Below are positions 24,600-31,674 of a stretch of DNA of 41,191 nt, in pieces. The notes beneath the pieces were generated by a model. That model was not told the DNA's origin and ran no database searches. It saw only the letters and a list, made by a program, of their open reading frames with translations. The position numbers and the translations under genes are program-made. How positions within the stretch are numbered: the first letter of the stretch is position 1; each line of letters opens with the position of its first letter. Source of the DNA: Bifidobacterium saimiriisciurei. Lineage in GTDB: Bacteria > Actinomycetota > Actinomycetes > Actinomycetales > Bifidobacteriaceae. The stretch spans positions 1 through 41,191 of the forward strand of contig NZ_WHZU01000020.1 of NCBI RefSeq assembly GCF_010667655.1, given 5' to 3'.

Positions 24600-24625
24600 C
24601 CGTCATGATTTCCATATCATGACGG
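24600..24625. promoter_or_regulatory. Palindrome upstream of gldA
   Basis: CCGTCATGAT (24600-24609) and ATCATGACGG (24616-24625) are perfect inverted arms around TTCCAT, 39 bp before the gldA ATG and 102 bp from the AraC start. This position is inside the gldA promoter or leader, so it may be a repressor operator or an RNA hairpin over the leader. AraC proteins normally bind direct repeats, so the binder is open. Confidence 0.6.
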
Positions 24626-24663
24626 CCGTATACCGACGCAAGCACCACTACAAGGAAGTATCC

Positions 24664-25752
24664 ATGCGTAAAGTACTCTGCTCCCCCGGCAGCTACATCC
24701 AAGAGGCCGACGCCCTCTCGGCGCTCGCCGACGAATACCGCGAACTCGGCTCGGCCGGCGCGTATCTCATCGTCGATCCGTTCATCGACTCGATGTACCG
24801 TGACCTTATCGTCTCGGGCTTCGAGAAGTCGGGAACCCCGTACCATTACGAGGTCTTCAAGGGCGAATGCTCGATGACCGAGGTCAACCGCCACAAGGGC
24901 CTGCTCGACGGCAACGACGTCGTCGTCGGCATCGGCGGCGGCAAGACGCTCGACACCTCCAAGGCCGTGGCGCATTTCGCAGGCACGCCGGTCATCATCT
25001 GCCCGACCGCCGCATCGTCCGACGCCCCATGCTCGCGGCTTTCGGTGCTGTACACCGACGACGGCCAGTTCGACAGGTACCTGCCGCTGCCGAAGAACCC
25101 CGACAAGGTCATCATGGACACGACCATCATCGCCAAGGCGCCGGCACGCTTCCTCGTGGCCGGATTCGGCGACGCCTATGCCACCTGGTTCGAGGCCGCG
25201 GCCTGCATCAGGTCCAGCGCGATCACCATGACCGGCGGCCACGCCACCAACGCGGCCGAGGCGATGGCCCGCCTGTGCCACGACCTGCTCGTCGCCGACG
25301 GCGTCAAGGCGCTCGCCGCCGCGAAGAAGGGACTGGCCACGCCGGCGCTCGAACAGGTGATCGAAGCGAACACACTGCTCAGCGGCATCGGCTTCGAGTC
25401 GAGCGGACTGGCCGCCGCGCACGCCATCCACAACGGCCTGACCGTGCTGGAGGGAACGCACAGGTATCTGCACGGCGAGAAGGTGGCGTACGGCACGCTC
25501 GCCCAGTTCGTGCTCGAGGACCGCCCGACCGCCGATTTCGAGGAGGCGTTCGGGTTCTTCCGCGCGGTCGGCCTGCCCACCACGCTGGCCGGCATCGGCA
25601 TCGCCGACGCCACGGACGCCGACCTGCTGAAGGTCGGCGAACTGGCCTGCGATCCGGCCGACACGATGGGCAACATGCCGTTCGAGGTCACGCCCGCCGA
25701 CGTGGCCGCGGCATTGCGCGCGGTGAACGAGCTTGATGCCGTGACCGGCTAG
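24664..25752 (+). CDS. gldA: Glycerol dehydrogenase
   Basis: NAD-dependent oxidation of glycerol to dihydroxyacetone, or the reverse; iron-containing alcohol dehydrogenase superfamily. 362 residues. GIGGGKTLDTSK at 89-100 is the NAD loop, and CPTAASSDAPCSRLSVLYTDDG follows (113-134). Zinc ligands are placed at D170 (GFGD), H253 (AAAHAIHNG) and H270 (YLHGEK), all conserved in bacterial GlyDH. The ATG is 5 bp after CAAGGAAG. The gene is divergent from the AraC regulator, which lies across the 24600 palindrome, and ends in two hairpins. Single-gene operon. Assigning glycerol rather than another small polyol rests on overall similarity. Confidence 0.93.
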   Translation: MRKVLCSPGSYIQEADALSALADEYRELGSAGAYLIVDPFIDSMYRDLIVSGFEKSGTPYHYEVFKGECSMTEVNRHKGLLDGNDVVVGIGGGKTLDTSKAVAHFAGTPVIICPTAASSDAPCSRLSVLYTDDGQFDRYLPLPKNPDKVIMDTTIIAKAPARFLVAGFGDAYATWFEAAACIRSSAITMTGGHATNAAEAMARLCHDLLVADGVKALAAAKKGLATPALEQVIEANTLLSGIGFESSGLAAAHAIHNGLTVLEGTHRYLHGEKVAYGTLAQFVLEDRPTADFEEAFGFFRAVGLPTTLAGIGIADATDADLLKVGELACDPADTMGNMPFEVTPADVAAALRAVNELDAVTG

Positions 25753-25754
25753 GC

Positions 25755-25785
25755 GAAACCGTCGAAAGCCTCCTTCGACGGTTTC
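25755..25785 (+). terminator. First hairpin after gldA
   Basis: GAAACCGTCGAA (25755-25766) and TTCGACGGTTTC (25774-25785) form a perfect 12-bp stem right after the stop. No T-run follows, so the strong terminator is the next hairpin. Confidence 0.6.
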
Positions 25786-25814
25786 CCTCGGCCATTGTGG
25801 CATCCATCATGTAG

Positions 25815-25877
25815 TCGTCCGACGTTCGGGCGTGACCGGCATAGCCGGGCGTCACCGAACGTCGGACGATATTTTTT
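25815..25877 (+). terminator. Strong Rho-independent terminator after gldA
   Basis: TCGTCCGACGTTCGG (25815-25829) pairs perfectly with CCGAACGTCGGACGA over 15 bp, with an inner GACCGGC-type stem, and is followed by TATTTTTT. It separates gldA from the acetyltransferase gene. Confidence 0.88.
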
Positions 25878-25881
25878 GAGC

Positions 25882-25956
25882 GGCGTCGATATCGGCACCG
25901 ATCGACATCGACGCCGTCGATACCGCCACGCACGTCATATAATGTACAAACGTACA
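25882..25956 (+). promoter_or_regulatory. Promoter region of the acetyltransferase gene
   Basis: TATAAT at 25938-25943 is an ideal -10 with no convincing -35. TGTAC-AAAC-GTACA (25943-25956) overlaps the expected start point and looks like an operator. An upstream inverted repeat (GGCGTCGAT/ATCGACGCC, 25882-25915) may be a second site. Absence of a -35 suggests activation. Confidence 0.6.
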
Positions 25957-25985
25957 CAACCATGCGAATCAAAGGAGATGACGGC

Positions 25986-26642
25986 ATGACGACGAACACG
26001 TACGACGTGACCGCAGACCTTACGCCGGAGGGACGCGTCGAATGGGACCGGATGGTGGCCGGCGAGGTCTACGAGGACTCGCATCCGGAGATCGAGCGCA
26101 AGCGCGCGGAGGCGAAACGGCTGTTCGTCGCCTACAACCGCACCGACTACGAGGACGTCACACGACGGCGCGAGATCATGGAACGGCTGTTCGCGGCGGT
26201 CGGCGACGACGTGTTCATCGAACCGAACTTCCGCTGCGAGATCGGCCGCAACATCAGCATCGGCTCGCACGCCTACATCAACTTCGACTGCGTGATGCTC
26301 GACAACGCGCCGATCACCCTGGGCGACTACGTGTGGATCGCGCCGATGGTCGGCCTGTTCGCCACGAACCATGCGCTCGATTTCGAGGAGCGCAAGGCCG
26401 GCGCCTGCCAGGCGAAGCCGATAGTAATCGAGGACGGCGTATGGCTCGGAGGCCACGTGACCGTGCTCGGCGGCGTGACCATCGGACGCGGCTCGGTGAT
26501 CGGCGCAGGCTCGGTCGTCACCAGGGACATACCCGCCGGCGTGGTCGCGGTGGGCAATCCGGCGCGTGTGATCCGGCCGATCACCGAGGCCGACAGGACC
26601 GGATTCTGCGAGCGCATCGCCGCCCGCGACGCCGGCCGGTAG
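25986..26642 (+). CDS. Sugar O-acetyltransferase (maltose/galactoside acetyltransferase family)
   Basis: Acetyl-CoA-dependent acetylation of sugars, cytoplasmic. 218 residues from the ATG with AAAGGAG eight bases upstream. The N-terminal helical part (EWDRMVAGEVYEDSHPEIERKRAEAKRLFVAYN) is the Mac domain of this family. The left-handed beta-helix runs from about residue 75 to 200: FIEPNFRCEIGRNISIGSHAYINFDCVMLDNAPITLGDYVWIAPMVGLFATNHALD, with catalytic H129 in NHALD, followed by VWLGGHVTVLGGVTIGRGSVIGAGSVV. Length and motifs fit LacA or Maa rather than NodL specifically. Single gene. It may detoxify non-metabolisable sugars, as proposed for the family. Confidence 0.92.
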   Translation: MTTNTYDVTADLTPEGRVEWDRMVAGEVYEDSHPEIERKRAEAKRLFVAYNRTDYEDVTRRREIMERLFAAVGDDVFIEPNFRCEIGRNISIGSHAYINFDCVMLDNAPITLGDYVWIAPMVGLFATNHALDFEERKAGACQAKPIVIEDGVWLGGHVTVLGGVTIGRGSVIGAGSVVTRDIPAGVVAVGNPARVIRPITEADRTGFCERIAARDAGR

Positions 26643-26683
26643 ACGGCACGACGCGAACCGCAGGCTCGCACGGGACCCAAGGC

Positions 26684-27610
26684 TCAGGCCGGGACACCAC
26701 CCTCGCCCTGCCCGACGAGCACGGCCGCATCGCCCAGATAGGGCGCGCAGACGCGCTCGCAGTATTCCCAGATGCGACGCTCCCCTTCTTCCGACAGCCA
26801 TTTGGCGTTGATGCGTTTGCGACGCATGTTGCCCCAGAATTCACCGCTCACGCCCTCCACGGACGGGTCTGCGGCCATAAGCACGCTGGTGCGCGCGCCG
26901 TGCCGTGCCGTGCGGACGAACGGGAGCCAGAGGATGAGCAGCGGCAGCATCCATGGCGTCTTGCGCAACGATTCCCGTTGCAGACCGGTCACCGCCGACC
27001 CTGGTTCCACCGTGTTCACCGTGACGTTGCGGATGCCGGCGGCCTTGAGTCGTGCGTCGAACTGCCGCATGAGCCACCAGACGTACAGTTTCGAGAAGCC
27101 GTAGGCGCGCGGCATCGAATAGTTGCGCTCCAGTTCGATGTCATCGAGGATCGGACGCCCGCCCTGGCGGTAGGATTCGCTGGCGACGGTGACGATGCGC
27201 GCGGACGGGCTGCGCTCCAGCAGCGGCAGCAACAGGTTCGTCAGGAGGAACGGCGCGAGCGTGTTGATGGCGAACGTCTTCTCATGGCCTTCCGCCGTGG
27301 TTTCGCGAACGGAGCCGAACTGTCCGCCGGCATTGTTGACAAGCACGTCAAGATGGTCAAAGGTCGCGGCGATGTCATCGGAGAACCGCACGACTTCGCT
27401 CATCAGCGACAGATCGGCGACACGGGCGTGCACGTTGTGGTTGCCGGTCCGGTCGACGACCCAGTCGCGGGCCTCCCGTGTCTTGCGCGGGTTCCGACCA
27501 TGCATGATGATGACGTGCCCCTGCGTCGCAAGAGCGAGCGCGGTTCGTTTACCGATGCCGCTGGATGCGCCGGTGATGAGGATGATCTTGCTGCGACGGG
27601 CGTCGTTCAT
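26684..27610 (-). CDS. Short-chain dehydrogenase/reductase (retinol-dehydrogenase-like)
   Basis: NAD(P)-dependent oxidoreductase, 308 residues. Rossmann motif ITGASSGIGKRTALAL at 12-27, VLVNNAGGQFG at about 90, catalytic Ser in VASESYRQGG (about 145) and YGFSK (about 172). SRNPRKTREARDW-like text after beta 2 (GRNPRKT) favours NADP. The C-terminal extension (CERVCAPYLGDAA) resembles retinol-dehydrogenase-like SDRs, including a hydrophobic LPLLILWLPFV segment that could sit on a membrane. It is divergent from a TetR gene at 27732 across a 121-bp gap, so that TetR is its likely regulator. The substrate is unknown. Confidence 0.9.
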   Translation of the reverse strand: MNDARRSKIILITGASSGIGKRTALALATQGHVIIMHGRNPRKTREARDWVVDRTGNHNVHARVADLSLMSEVVRFSDDIAATFDHLDVLVNNAGGQFGSVRETTAEGHEKTFAINTLAPFLLTNLLLPLLERSPSARIVTVASESYRQGGRPILDDIELERNYSMPRAYGFSKLYVWWLMRQFDARLKAAGIRNVTVNTVEPGSAVTGLQRESLRKTPWMLPLLILWLPFVRTARHGARTSVLMAADPSVEGVSGEFWGNMRRKRINAKWLSEEGERRIWEYCERVCAPYLGDAAVLVGQGEGGVPA

Positions 27611-27655
27611 GGCTGTTGTTCGCTTTCCCGATTATGGTGGTACAGATGTGACATC

Positions 27656-27672
27656 ACCGACGATAATCATCG
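27656..27672. promoter_or_regulatory. Imperfect palindrome in the SDR/TetR promoter
   Basis: CCGACGAT and ATCATCGG, one mismatch, one-base centre, between the divergent SDR and TetR starts. A wider pair GTTGTTCGC/GCGAACAAC flanks it. Either could be the regulator's site; the evidence is weak. Confidence 0.4.
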
Positions 27673-27731
27673 GCGAACAACCACCGCAAGCCGTTACGGC
27701 TCGGCGATGACAGAACACGAGGAACTGTGAC

Positions 27732-28382
27732 ATGGCAACGAGCAACCATTCCCACCCATCCGGCGGGCATGCCGAAGTCCGATCCGGCATGCGCCCCGAC
27801 GACCGCCGACTGGCCACACTGCATCGCAACAACGAGGAGTCCAACGCCTTTGTGCGCGAATGCATTGAAGGGGCGCTTATTCAACTGATGGAGACGACAC
27901 CGTTCGCCTCCATCACCGTTACCGACATCGCGCGACGGGCAGGCGTCTCCCGCAACGCCTACTACCGCAACTATGCCTCGAAGGAGGCGATTCTCGACGG
28001 GTTTCTGGCCACCATCTTCGCTGAGATCAACCGCAGTCTGCTTCAATACGATCCGATGACGCAGACCCGCGAGGCATGGCCGACCATGCTGGCCGGCGTG
28101 CGTCGCATCGCCCCGCAGTACCGGCTGATGCTGCGGGCGGGGCAGTCGAGTCGCATCCGCGAGCACATGCGCGCGAGCATGAACCGCAGCGCCGCACGCC
28201 ACGAGACGGGCCCACGCTACGCCGCCGCGTTCTGGGCGGGTGCGGTATGCGAGGTTATCGACCAGTGGGTGCTGAACGGCATGGACGCACCCGACGAGGA
28301 AATCGCCGACATCATGACCGATCTCATGCTTCACGGCGTCGCCACCGCCGACCGCTACCACACCGGCTGCCAGGCGACCTGA
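27732..28382 (+). CDS. TetR/AcrR family transcriptional regulator
   Basis: 216 residues. Helix-turn-helix region at about 48-80: ALIQLMETTPFASITVTDIARRAGVSRNAYYRNYASKEAIL, with the YYRNY recognition helix typical of the family. The C-terminal part (QYRLMLRAGQSSRIREHMRASMNR) is the TetR_C-type domain. GAGGA lies 8 bp before the ATG. It is divergent from the SDR (26684-27610) and tail-to-tail with the MFS exporter (28398-29765), which has a TetR-type palindrome in its own promoter at 29810. The two effectors may share this regulator; this is inferred from position only. Confidence 0.88.
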   Translation: MATSNHSHPSGGHAEVRSGMRPDDRRLATLHRNNEESNAFVRECIEGALIQLMETTPFASITVTDIARRAGVSRNAYYRNYASKEAILDGFLATIFAEINRSLLQYDPMTQTREAWPTMLAGVRRIAPQYRLMLRAGQSSRIREHMRASMNRSAARHETGPRYAAAFWAGAVCEVIDQWVLNGMDAPDEEIADIMTDLMLHGVATADRYHTGCQAT

Positions 28383-28397
28383 CCGACCCGCAGCGCA

Positions 28398-29765
28398 TCA
28401 CGCGCGCTCGACGTCGTTCCGCGAGATCTGCAGCATGTACCAAGCGCCGGGCAGGGTGAGCAGGCCGCCGGCGATGAACACCCAGCCGATCGGAATCACG
28501 TCGGCGAGGGGCGCGAAGACGAGCATGCCGATTGGCAATGCGAATGTCGTCATCGTGGTGTCGAGCCCGAACACGCGGCCGGTCATCGACTCGTCGGATT
28601 CGGACTGCATGATGGTGCGCATCGGACCGAGGCACATGGCCGATGCCACGCCGCTCACCACGTCGATGATAAGGTACACGAGCAGGTTCGGTGCGATGCC
28701 GAGTCCGACGATGCTCAATCCCACGAGAGCGACCGCGCACGCCGCCATGCGCATCTGCATGCGACTGCCGTGCAGCACGCGGACACCGATCGACGACATG
28801 AGCGCGCCGCCGACCAGCATGCCGATGCTCCACCCGAGTTCGTTGGCGGCAAGCTTGTCGGACGCGGTGGTGAGGTTCACGAATCCGAGGTTCAGGTCGA
28901 TGCCTTCGTATTCGCGGGTCATGAGCAGCAACGCAAGGTTCATCGGCGCGACGGACATGATGCAGGTGAGCGCGTCGCCGATGATCACGCCCCGCAGATA
29001 CGGATGGTTCATCGTGTAGGCGAATCCGTCCTTAAGATCGACGAATGTACGGCGGATGCCGACGATGAACGGATGTGCGCCGTCGGCCGCAGCTGGTGCT
29101 GTTCCGTCCTGATCATGCTGCGCCGCCACCGTCTTCTCCGGCACGCGAATCAGTGCGACGAATCCGACGCCGATCACGGCCGTCGTCACGTCGATGAGCA
29201 GGATCGACCACAGCGGCACGACGTTGATGAGTACGGCGGCGGCCGCCGGTGCGACGATGAGGTTCGCCGAATTAATGATGCCGTAGATCGAGTTGACGCG
29301 CAGCAGTTTTCCGGCGGGCGTGACGTCGGGGATGAACGACTGCACGGCGGGCGTCTGGATGCCGCCGCCCGCCGATCGTATGAACAACACCGCGAAGATC
29401 AGCGACAGGCTCGCCCAGCCGGTCGCGAAGCTCACCGATAGCAGTACGGTGACGGCAGCGATAACGAGGTCTGGCAGCATGACGAGTCGTTTGCGATCGT
29501 ATCGGTCAGCCATGGAACCGCCGAAAATCGACACGACGCCCTGCGGCACAACGCCGAACAGGGTGGCGAGCAGCATGGACCAGCCACTTTTCTCCTGCAT
29601 GACGATCCACCACCAGATGGCGTATTGCACGATGCTGGACCCCAGCAACGAAAACGCCTGACCGGTAAGCAGCAGCGCGACATAGCGCATCCAGCCGTTT
29701 TCACGCGGATCCGTCGATGTGGTTTCCGGTACGACGGACGATACGGATTGGGTATTCCGAGACAT
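28398..29765 (-). CDS. MFS efflux transporter (DHA3, macrolide-efflux type)
   Basis: Proton-driven drug or metabolite exporter in the plasma membrane. 455 residues from the ATG at 29763-29765, about 12 helices. The pattern LLTGQAFSLLGSSIVQYAIWWWIV at the start and GSMADRYDRKRLVMLPDL between helices 2 and 3 (the DRYDRKR loop motif A) is that of Mef/DHA3 proteins. An in-frame ATG at 29813 lies within the operator-like palindrome at 29810-29826, which makes that start unlikely because the site would fall inside the message. Tail-to-tail with the TetR gene at 27732. Substrate unknown; macrolide export is the family precedent. Confidence 0.88.
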   Translation of the reverse strand: MSRNTQSVSSVVPETTSTDPRENGWMRYVALLLTGQAFSLLGSSIVQYAIWWWIVMQEKSGWSMLLATLFGVVPQGVVSIFGGSMADRYDRKRLVMLPDLVIAAVTVLLSVSFATGWASLSLIFAVLFIRSAGGGIQTPAVQSFIPDVTPAGKLLRVNSIYGIINSANLIVAPAAAAVLINVVPLWSILLIDVTTAVIGVGFVALIRVPEKTVAAQHDQDGTAPAAADGAHPFIVGIRRTFVDLKDGFAYTMNHPYLRGVIIGDALTCIMSVAPMNLALLLMTREYEGIDLNLGFVNLTTASDKLAANELGWSIGMLVGGALMSSIGVRVLHGSRMQMRMAACAVALVGLSIVGLGIAPNLLVYLIIDVVSGVASAMCLGPMRTIMQSESDESMTGRVFGLDTTMTTFALPIGMLVFAPLADVIPIGWVFIAGGLLTLPGAWYMLQISRNDVERA

Positions 29766-29809
29766 GGTTCGGGTATGCTTTCTGTGTTGTGGCGCGCGCG
29801 AGCAACACT

Positions 29810-29826
29810 TCATTCAATGAGTGAAT
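29810..29826. promoter_or_regulatory. Candidate TetR operator for the MFS exporter
   Basis: TTCATTCA and TGAGTGAA around one central A, one mismatch in eight pairs, with flanking AT-rich ends (AATAAATAAAT). This is the layout of many TetR-repressed efflux promoters and lies 44 bp from the preferred MFS start. A 13-bp direct repeat, ATGTACGGTGTGC, follows at 29834 and 29870. Confidence 0.6.
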
Positions 29827-30147
29827 AAATAAATGTACGGTGTGCTATGCAGTGCAACGCGTTATGCGATGTACGGTGTGCGCCGATGGTCATGATGACG
29901 ATGATCATCGCCATATCCCGGATTCGCCGGATTTGGATGGTGCCGGCAGAGGCACGGCCGAGGATATGACGACATCGACTAACACCGGCCGGGAAGACCG
30001 CCGGTCTGCGGGCAGGTGCCCGCCATGCAACATAAAGAACACATGGGCCACTACGCTAACCGCCCGCACCGACAACGGGCACCTCCACATACGGCCTATA
30101 TTGCCATACCGTATAGCAGCATCAACGACGATCGGGAGGGAAATATC
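29827..30147. other. Intergenic region before the PIN remnant
   Basis: About 320 bp without a recognisable gene. It holds the 13-bp direct repeat noted at 29834/29870 (36-bp spacing) and short ATGATGACGATGATCAT-type palindromes. A DTN-type PIN N-terminus, which an intact toxin would have, is not found here in any frame. Confidence 0.5.
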
Positions 30148-30396
30148 ATGCGGCATTGCGTCGAGCATGCCCGCAGGCTCCGCGATATCGTCGCCATCGA
30201 TCAGGAGACATGCGATGAGGCCCTGCTGTTGCGCGACCGTCACGACGACTTCGAAGACAATCTCGTCATCGCCGCCGCGAACCAATCACATTGCGACGTT
30301 GCCGTCACGTCCGATCGAAAACTCATCGAGCACTTCCCCAAACGTTGCGTTAGTTCGCGACGGATGACGGAACTGCGCACCTCGCAGAACCTATAG
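30148..30396 (+). pseudogene. PIN-domain toxin remnant, C-terminal half
   Basis: Remnant of a VapC-like PIN-domain ribonuclease. The 82-residue frame from the ATG at 30148, preceded by GGGAGGG, contains RLRDIVAIDQETCDEALLLRDRHDDFEDNLVIAAANQSHCDVAVTSD and a following KLIEHF...VSSRRMTEL. These correspond to the second half of a PIN domain: the DFED acidic pair and the CD-x-x-VTSD strand with the final catalytic acid. The first half, with the first catalytic aspartate of a DTN-like motif, is missing, so the protein should not be an active nuclease. No antitoxin gene is adjacent. The frame extends 44 codons further upstream with no sensible sequence. Confidence 0.7.
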
Positions 30397-30424
30397 ATTC
30401 CCGAGTGGCGCAGTCATCCGCGCA

Positions 30425-31270
30425 TTATCCACGTACGGCGGTGAAGAAGAACCGCGGGAACGGGAAGATGATGCTGCCGTCGGACTGCGGCGGATAGGCT
30501 TCGCGCACGCGGCCGAAGATCTCGTTCTCGAAGGCCTTGCGTTCGGCGTCGCCGGGCAGCGTCTGCAGGTACGGTCGCAGTCCGGTGCCGCGATACCAGT
30601 CCATGATGGCCTCGTGCGACGGCAGGTTGTGCATGTAGACGACCTTCCATATGCGGAAGTCCGCCACGAGTTCGCCGCCATGCAGCAGTTCCCAGTATTC
30701 GGGCGGCGTGAGGTTGAAGAACTCGCGGCCCTGTGCCAGTCGGTCGGCGTATCGCGGCGAATGCACGACGTCGGCGATGATGCGGTGGATGGGTTCCTCG
30801 TAGTTCATCGGCGTCTGCACGGCGAGCATGCCGCCCGGCCGCAGCAGACCAAGCATGGCGGGGATGAGGCGCGGATGGTCCGGCACCCACTGGATGCACG
30901 CGTTGGAGAACACGACGTCGAAATCATGTGGCAGGGCGTCGAAATCCGCCGGATTCGAGGCGTCGAACGGGGCGAAGTCGATGTCGGGATGGGACTCGCG
31001 CGCGGCGGCGATCATCTCCGGGGAATTGTCGACGCCGAGGATTTCCGCATGCGGGTAGCGTTCGCGCAGCACGGCGGTGCTGTTGCCCGGCCCGCAGCCG
31101 ATGTCGAGCACGCGGCGGACCGTGCCGTCATCCGGCGGCAGTTGCGCCGCGAGGTCGCGGGATGGCTGGGTGCGCTCGTTTTTGAATCGCAGATACTGTT
31201 TCGAATCCCATTGCACGGCATTGGCCTCGGTCGCCGATGCCGATGTGTCTGTCGCATTCGTCGTGGTCAT
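30425..31270 (-). CDS. tam: Class I SAM methyltransferase, trans-aconitate 2-methyltransferase-like
   Basis: SAM-dependent carboxyl methyltransferase, cytoplasmic, 281 residues from the ATG at 31268-31270. A longer in-frame start at 31429 would run through array C and gives no family sequence, so I reject it. SAM-binding motif I is RRVLDIGCGPGNSTAVL at about 50-66, then AEILGVDNSPEMIAAA, motif post-I FDVVFSNACIQWVPDH (about 115) and LRPGGMLAVQTPMNYEEPIHRII. The last block, with the EPIHRII and GxTxxxxEY regions, is typical of Tam, which esterifies trans-aconitate. Length is slightly above E. coli Tam (252) because of an acidic/Ala N-terminus. The promoter is between array C and the start. Confidence 0.9.
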   Translation of the reverse strand: MTTTNATDTSASATEANAVQWDSKQYLRFKNERTQPSRDLAAQLPPDDGTVRRVLDIGCGPGNSTAVLRERYPHAEILGVDNSPEMIAAARESHPDIDFAPFDASNPADFDALPHDFDVVFSNACIQWVPDHPRLIPAMLGLLRPGGMLAVQTPMNYEEPIHRIIADVVHSPRYADRLAQGREFFNLTPPEYWELLHGGELVADFRIWKVVYMHNLPSHEAIMDWYRGTGLRPYLQTLPGDAERKAFENEIFGRVREAYPPQSDGSIIFPFPRFFFTAVRG

Positions 31271-31346
31271 GCGGCCTACGATATGCCAAGAATGTCCGAA
31301 ATACGGAATTCTTATCAAATAATGATTGCTTTGGCGCGAGGTTTCC
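31271..31346 (-). promoter_or_regulatory. tam upstream region
   Basis: About 75 bp, AT-rich (TTATCAAATAATGATT at about 31310-31326) and next to array C. Likely holds the tam promoter. AGGCCGC just before the ATG is a weak ribosome-binding site. Confidence 0.35.
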
Positions 31347-31633
31347 GGCAGGGAACGAAGAAAAGGGACATTGTGCCATTCCGCGACAACGTCGATTGTG
31401 ACCATGAAAAGGAATCGTTGCAATTCCAAGGTTTTGGATCGGCACGGAATTTATTTCGCCGGCACCATCCGATTCCGCGCCAAATCGGATGGCACGGAAT
31501 CGTAACATCGGAAAATCAATCGTTCCGTGCCGCAAAATCATGGCACGGAACGGTTGATTCCACCGATTTCCTGCTTCCATGACAAACCGACCGTCACGGA
31601 ACGACATTATGAAGACCGCAAACGTTCCGTGCC
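31347..31633. repeat. Array C: palindromic units, 50-51 bp period
   Basis: 41-bp units at 31347-31387, 31441-31481, 31491-31531, 31542-31582 and 31593-31633. They are separated by 9-10 bp spacers (AAATCGGAT, GCAAAATCAT, AAACCGACC) apart from a 53-bp stretch with TCGTTGCAATTCCA between the first two. Ends are GGCACGGAAT-type arms inverted at the other end, for example GGCACGGAAT with CGTTCCGTGCC. The order and spacing equal array B: 31347 to 31542 correspond to 23138 to 23334 at an offset of 8208-8209. Array C carries one extra clean unit at 31593. It fills the gap between tam and the MFS gene at 31675. Confidence 0.88.
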
Positions 31634-31674
31634 ATGCCATCCTCGACACAGCCACGACCTCCGGCCGGCGACGC

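Noticed and set aside
29834..29882. 13-bp direct repeat as a second MFS operator
   Set aside because: ATGTACGGTGTGC occurs twice, 36 bp apart, but upstream of the better palindrome and without symmetry; noted only as part of the intergenic description.
30016..30147. N-terminal extension of the PIN remnant
   Set aside because: The 44 extra codons give His/Pro/Arg-rich text with no PIN first-half motif, and a good ribosome-binding site lies before the inner ATG.
31271..31429. Longer N-terminus for the methyltransferase gene
   Set aside because: The extra 53 residues are encoded by the repeat array and do not resemble the family; the ATG at 31270 gives the normal domain start.
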